7,919 nucleotides of DNA from Thermoplasmatota archaeon (GTDB taxonomy: Archaea; Thermoplasmatota; Penumbrarchaeia; Penumbrarchaeales; Penumbrarchaeaceae): NCBI GenBank assembly GCA_016929175.1, contig JAFGJI010000035.1, positions 1 through 7,919 on the forward strand, given 5' to 3'. A program made the position numbers and the translations under genes. Below the pieces are notes generated by a model. The model was not told the DNA's origin. It did not search any database and saw nothing but the letters and a program-made list of their open reading frames with translations. This document shows, piece by piece, positions 4,821-7,919 of the stretch; positions within the stretch are counted from its first letter, which is position 1, and each line of letters starts with the position of its first letter.

Positions 4821-7451
4821 TCATTCCTCCGGGGATCCGATCCCATCCTGAGGTGCGTCCGAACCATCATCGATCGTGGTCCCCCCCTCCACCAGAGGCT
4901 CTCCCATTACTTCCTCGATCTCGGGCTCCTTTTCCCTGTTACTTCTTGCCATGATGAATAGGACCAATGCAAGAGCGATTATCACCAGAACCCCGAGAAC
5001 GGAGAACACTATCAACCAAATGGACTGTGTTCCTTCATCATCGTCGATCTCATCTACATCTATCACCGAGGCTATCTCGACCTCTTCGTCCTTTGTTTCG
5101 GAGTATTTTGTCCCGTCGACCTCCACCCAGGCGTGATAGGTAAGGTGCGTGAAGCCCAGAAGGTCAATACCGGCAATAGCGGTCCGGTATGTTCCTTCTT
5201 CCACCGGCGCAAGCATGAAATACTCCCACGGACCGCATGATGCTTCCGGTCCAAGGTCGCACGGGCGCACTGCGGCCTTCACAAGGGCCCCTTCCGTGAT
5301 GTTCTTTACCTTCACATAAAGATAAACGGTCCGCCCGGCACCTTCCAGATATACATCAACGATCTCGATCTCCGGCATCTGTGGCTCCAATATTATGACA
5401 ATTACCTCAACATTATACTGCCATCCTCCAACCCCCACGGTCAGATCGAAGTTGAAATTGCCCGATACATTCCCGGGAACCGATACCGTCAGAATATTGT
5501 CCTGATAATATCTAACCCTGCCCGCCGGCTTCAATTCCATGGAGGATGATCCCCGGGTAAAGGAAACGGTCGTACCTTGTTCTGAAAGGGGGTTGCCCCC
5601 GATCGCAACCGACCAACCATCCGGCAGATCGGATGTGCTGATATCAAGGGATATGTCCTCGAAACCCGTATCCTCGAACTGGAAACGGTCCACAACGAGG
5701 TGGAGGTCTGCCTGGCCCGGAGATCCAATTCTCAAAAGGGCCTGGTCCTTTGCGACATAAGCCTCCGGAGGGGGTCCAGGTGGGAGCAGAATGGAACCAA
5801 CGACCTCTCCATCATCGGATTCGACAACCGCGATGTAGGTCTCCCCGGGTAAAGGATCATCAAAGGTAATATTGAGCCACTCGCCAGGTCCAAGTTCTCT
5901 GATCTCCTGACCCGGGACCGACCCGGTATAGCGGTTCGATATGGGGATGGATTGATTGTTCCGAAGCTCGGAATGGCTTTCAACACGGTAAACCTTTACC
6001 AGTCCTGAGAGATGTTCCCTGTATTGCGGATCAAGATACAATGTGAGAACGAGTTCCTCTCCCTCGATGAACCCAAGGTCCACGGGTGCCCTTTCGAGGC
6101 TTGCAGCATCCTCGATCAGGCCTCTGACCAGTTCCACCTCTGTGGCCAGATCATTCGAGCTACCATTCTTGCGATAGAGGTCCCCGTCAACGAAAAGTAC
6201 TGGGGTGGTCACCACTCCCTTTGTTTCGGCAATGTACTGTGATTCGGTGTCCTCGGTGACATAGACCACATATTCGAAGTTCAGACCTTCCTCATGAAGC
6301 AATTCAAGGGCTTCTTCCACATAGACACAGGGTGCACAGGTTACCTGGGTGAACATTTCCAGGAAAACGGTATGCCCTGTCCAGACCGGTCGAGGGACAA
6401 CTTGGTATTCCAGGTTCAGTGAAGGTGTACGGAAATCGTCGGGGAAGGGAGCCACCTGGTCCCAGTTAACAGATAGCAGGAGGGTATGGGTCCCGGTCTC
6501 GGTCGTGTTCAGTTGGATGTTCCCCGGATACCGTTGTGCTGGCAGCAGGTCGCTGTCCTCGATCGTATCCACGAATGAACCGTTGTTCAGGTCCAATGTG
6601 ATGGAGATGTTACTTGCCAGGTCCGTCCCCGTGTTGCTGACCTCGAAAAGGAACGTAACGTTTGCTCCCTGGTAGAAGACGTTTTCCGGAGCTCCCGGGG
6701 GAGAGTCCGTATCATCGAACTCGGATCCGGTTCCCTGAATGGCTATGTTCGGGAGCGGCCATTCGGAAACCGTGAGGGCAAAGTTGCGATATCCGACAAG
6801 CTCACCATGGGTGGCTGTGAGATTGACGATCAAATAACCAGAGACTGGCACCATCAGGTCCACGGAGAAAACACCTGCAGCACCCGAGGTTGAAAGGGCA
6901 AAGATCGAGAGATCGGGAATGGAAAGGTTCAATTCTGCACCTTCGACGGGTTCACCCAGATCGGTCATGAGATCCCCCCTGACGGTTATCGTCTCGTTGG
7001 GATGGATCGTATTTTCATCCATCGTTCCGTTTATGATCATGAAGCTCGGGCTCTTTGCAACGTGTATATCGAAATAATAGATCGGGTTGAAGTTATCGTA
7101 AATATGGAATTCGTAGGTGGCATTAAAAAATGTTCCGACGGGATAATCGATGGAGTAGTTCCTTCCCGTCCCATCGACGGACATATCCTGCATAGGGCCG
7201 CATGCTCCCCCTCCCCCCGCTTCAACAATGCACCACTGTATGGTCACATAGGTCAGCGGCTCATCGAATATATTGAACTCCACAGTGACGTTCAGGCTTG
7301 AATCGACATTGGGCTCTTCAGGGTTCAGCTGGTGGGAGATGACCTCGGCAGGAACACCTTCCGTCGAACCTGTCATGACCAGCACTCCGGTAAAGAGCAA
7401 CAATATGGTTAGCGTCGCGCAAATGGAGGAACCATACCTCTTGACAGACAT
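4821..7451 (-). CDS. Surface-anchored multi-domain protein with an Omp28-like thioredoxin-fold domain
   Basis: An 876-residue type I membrane protein. Order: signal peptide (MSVKR, hydrophobic 11-28, cleavage near 30-36); Ig-like module with C74 and C84 (36-131); beta-sandwich resembling carboxypeptidase-regulatory/Ig folds (132-229); CARDB-like domain (232-353); thioredoxin-fold domain (about 360-453) with VTCAPC (C372, C375), a following helix, and the cis-proline motif TTP (P417) before LFVDG; beta domain (454-558); NEW3-like domain (565-690, with LPDGWSV); a second Cys-pair module (692-793, C731 and C739); acidic spacer; membrane span (811-834); acidic cytoplasmic tail. The Omp28 family has a CxxC domain followed by a beta domain, which this matches. 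A role as extracytoplasmic thiol-disulfide oxidoreductase or redox-sensing surface protein is inferred; a purely binding role is possible. There are 16 N-x-S/T sequons outside the membrane. No Shine-Dalgarno is seen before the ATG. Confidence 0.9.
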   Translation of the reverse strand: MSVKRYGSSICATLTILLLFTGVLVMTGSTEGVPAEVISHQLNPEEPNVDSSLNVTVEFNIFDEPLTYVTIQWCIVEAGGGGACGPMQDMSVDGTGRNYSIDYPVGTFFNATYEFHIYDNFNPIYYFDIHVAKSPSFMIINGTMDENTIHPNETITVRGDLMTDLGEPVEGAELNLSIPDLSIFALSTSGAAGVFSVDLMVPVSGYLIVNLTATHGELVGYRNFALTVSEWPLPNIAIQGTGSEFDDTDSPPGAPENVFYQGANVTFLFEVSNTGTDLASNISITLDLNNGSFVDTIEDSDLLPAQRYPGNIQLNTTETGTHTLLLSVNWDQVAPFPDDFRTPSLNLEYQVVPRPVWTGHTVFLEMFTQVTCAPCVYVEEALELLHEEGLNFEYVVYVTEDTESQYIAETKGVVTTPVLFVDGDLYRKNGSSNDLATEVELVRGLIEDAASLERAPVDLGFIEGEELVLTLYLDPQYREHLSGLVKVYRVESHSELRNNQSIPISNRYTGSVPGQEIRELGPGEWLNITFDDPLPGETYIAVVESDDGEVVGSILLPPGPPPEAYVAKDQALLRIGSPGQADLHLVVDRFQFEDTGFEDISLDISTSDLPDGWSVAIGGNPLSEQGTTVSFTRGSSSMELKPAGRVRYYQDNILTVSVPGNVSGNFNFDLTVGVGGWQYNVEVIVIILEPQMPEIEIVDVYLEGAGRTVYLYVKVKNITEGALVKAAVRPCDLGPEASCGPWEYFMLAPVEEGTYRTAIAGIDLLGFTHLTYHAWVEVDGTKYSETKDEEVEIASVIDVDEIDDDEGTQSIWLIVFSVLGVLVIIALALVLFIMARSNREKEPEIEEVMGEPLVEGGTTIDDGSDAPQDGIGSPEE

Positions 7452-7469
7452 ACATCTAGATCGGTATCA

Positions 7470-7478
7470 TTATCTTAA
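7470..7478 (-). promoter_or_regulatory. Putative TATA box for the thioredoxin-domain surface gene
   Basis: Read on the minus strand this is CTTAAGATA, centred about 23 bases before the ATG at 7451. Archaeal start sites usually fall about 25 bases after the TATA centre, which places transcription start at or next to the ATG. With no Shine-Dalgarno in the gap, this suggests a leaderless or nearly leaderless message. The TATA match is imperfect. Confidence 0.45.
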
Positions 7479-7496
7479 GGGTTGCCGGAAATGATT

Positions 7497-7526
7497 AAAA
7501 AAAAGGGAGCCTCCATCGAGGCTCCC
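7497..7526 (-). terminator. Hairpin plus U8 terminator of the right-edge gene
   Basis: A perfect inverted repeat has arms GGGAGCCTC (7505-7513) and GAGGCTCCC (7518-7526), a 9-base-pair stem with a 4-base loop. On the minus strand it is followed directly by eight T residues (7504-7497). It starts 27 bases after the stop of the gene ending at 7554. The shape is that of an intrinsic terminator. In archaea the U-tract alone often suffices, so the strong stem is a notable addition. On the plus strand a T5 run (7532-7536) also follows the stem, but no gene reads into it from the left. Confidence 0.8.
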
Positions 7527-7553
7527 GGGTATTTTTGGGGGAATTCAGGTCGA

Positions 7554-7919
7554 TCAGTTGATCCCATCGTTGTCCGTATCCTCGACATGTCCGTCGGTGG
7601 AGTCGGATCCGCCTCTCTCGACACCGTCGATGAGCATATCATTGTCGGTGTCCCAGTCGTTGGGGTCGAGGGCCAATCTTATCTCCTCATCGTCCCTCAG
7701 GCCGTCGCCGTCGGTGTCGGGGTTGTTGGGATCTGTCCCAAGGACCATTTCCTCAAGGTCGGTGAGGCCGTCGCCGTCATCGTCCACGTTGCCGTCTCCG
7801 TCCCCGTCGCCCTCGCCGGGCAGGGTCTCTCCTTCTCCTTCTCCGCCGGAGTCCGGTCCGCCGTTCCCGCCGCCGCTGGTCCCGTCATTGCTGAAGTCCC
7901 AGGGCCAGGAGTCGTCGGG
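7554..7919 (-). CDS. C-terminal part of a secreted-type protein with calcium-binding repeats (5' end outside window)
   Basis: The frame is open to the right edge: 121 codons and a TGA stop are seen. An internal GTG (7787-7785) is not the likely start, because the frame continues upstream with the same Asp/Gly-rich composition. From the edge, the visible part reads: a Trp-containing segment (PDDSWPWDFSNDG), a Gly/Glu/Asp-rich linker (SGGNGGPDSGGEGEGE, then GDGDGDG), and calcium-binding repeats to the end. It has no C-terminal membrane span or sorting motif, so the protein is either released or anchored by a part not seen here. The coding DNA is visibly more G+C-rich than the rest of the window, largely because of GAC/GGC codons. 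The function cannot be named; a stalk or spacer of a surface or extracellular protein is the most likely role of this part. The hairpin terminator just downstream supports this as the natural gene end. Confidence 0.85.
   Translation of the reverse strand, partial: PDDSWPWDFSNDGTSGGGNGGPDSGGEGEGETLPGEGDGDGDGNVDDDGDGLTDLEEMVLGTDPNNPDTDGDGLRDDEEIRLALDPNDWDTDNDMLIDGVERGGSDSTDGHVEDTDNDGIN
7557..7784 (-). repeat. 22-residue calcium-binding repeats at the C-terminus of the right-edge protein
   Basis: On the minus strand, units start at 7784 (DDDGDG), 7718 (DTDGDG), 7652 (DTDNDM) and 7580 (DTDNDG). The first two are exactly 22 residues with a shared EE and DPN; the third is 24 residues. In the third unit the glycine of the DxDxDG loop is methionine, so its calcium site is probably degenerate. 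The fourth stops after 8 residues at the TGA. The type is the same as in the left-edge surface protein. Confidence 0.8.

Noticed and set aside
7417..7421. Cysteine 11 of the thioredoxin-domain protein as a lipobox
   Set aside because: It sits at the start of the hydrophobic core rather than after it, and the protein already has a C-terminal membrane anchor.
7785..7787. GTG as the start of a small separate protein at the right edge
   Set aside because: The frame continues upstream to the edge with the same Gly/Asp-rich composition, and there is no ribosome binding site before the GTG.
7557..7810. Tandem DNA repeat or CRISPR-like array at the right edge
   Set aside because: The periodicity is explained by 22-residue protein repeats with varied codons; no identical repeats with unique spacers are present.

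Overview
The window looks like a chromosomal segment of an archaeon, most likely a euryarchaeote of the Thermoplasmata type. This placement is inferred from four things: large multi-domain surface proteins with a single membrane anchor, AGG/AGA and ATA codons used freely, TATA-like elements rather than bacterial -35/-10 boxes, and a short archaeal-type PyrE. No marker gene is present to fix the lineage. There are no tRNA or rRNA genes, CRISPR arrays or insertion sequences that I can see.

Layout from left to right: (1) the 3' part of a very large secreted and membrane-anchored protein on the + strand (2-2890). It has FG-GAP-like propeller repeats, an unassigned beta-rich module, tandem cadherin-like domains, 22-residue calcium-binding repeats, one membrane span and a basic, proline-rich cytoplasmic tail. 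(2) A short intergenic promoter region, then a probable two-gene + strand operon for nucleotide synthesis: pyrE (2978-3484, TTG start) and purD (3513-4796). (3) A convergent - strand gene (4821-7451) for an 876-residue type I membrane protein. Its outer part is a string of beta-sandwich domains with a thioredoxin-fold CxxC domain (Omp28-like) in the middle and a disulfide-type cysteine pair in a similar module at each end. (4) A compact intergenic region (7452-7553) with a hairpin/U8 terminator for the next gene and a TATA-like element that suggests leaderless transcription of the 876-residue gene. (5) The C-terminal part of another - strand protein (7554-7919, continuing past the right edge), rich in Gly/Asp and in 22-residue calcium-binding repeats.

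The middle of the window is ordinary housekeeping metabolism: PyrE makes orotidine monophosphate from orotate and PRPP, and PurD makes glycinamide ribonucleotide from phosphoribosylamine, so both act on phosphoribosyl intermediates. The flanks are cell-surface biology. The most distinctive item is the surface-anchored thioredoxin-like protein. Its only six mature cysteines are the active-site pair plus two symmetric structural-looking pairs, which suggests a role in extracytoplasmic thiol-disulfide chemistry. No complete new system is evident, because both outer surface genes are cut by the window edges.
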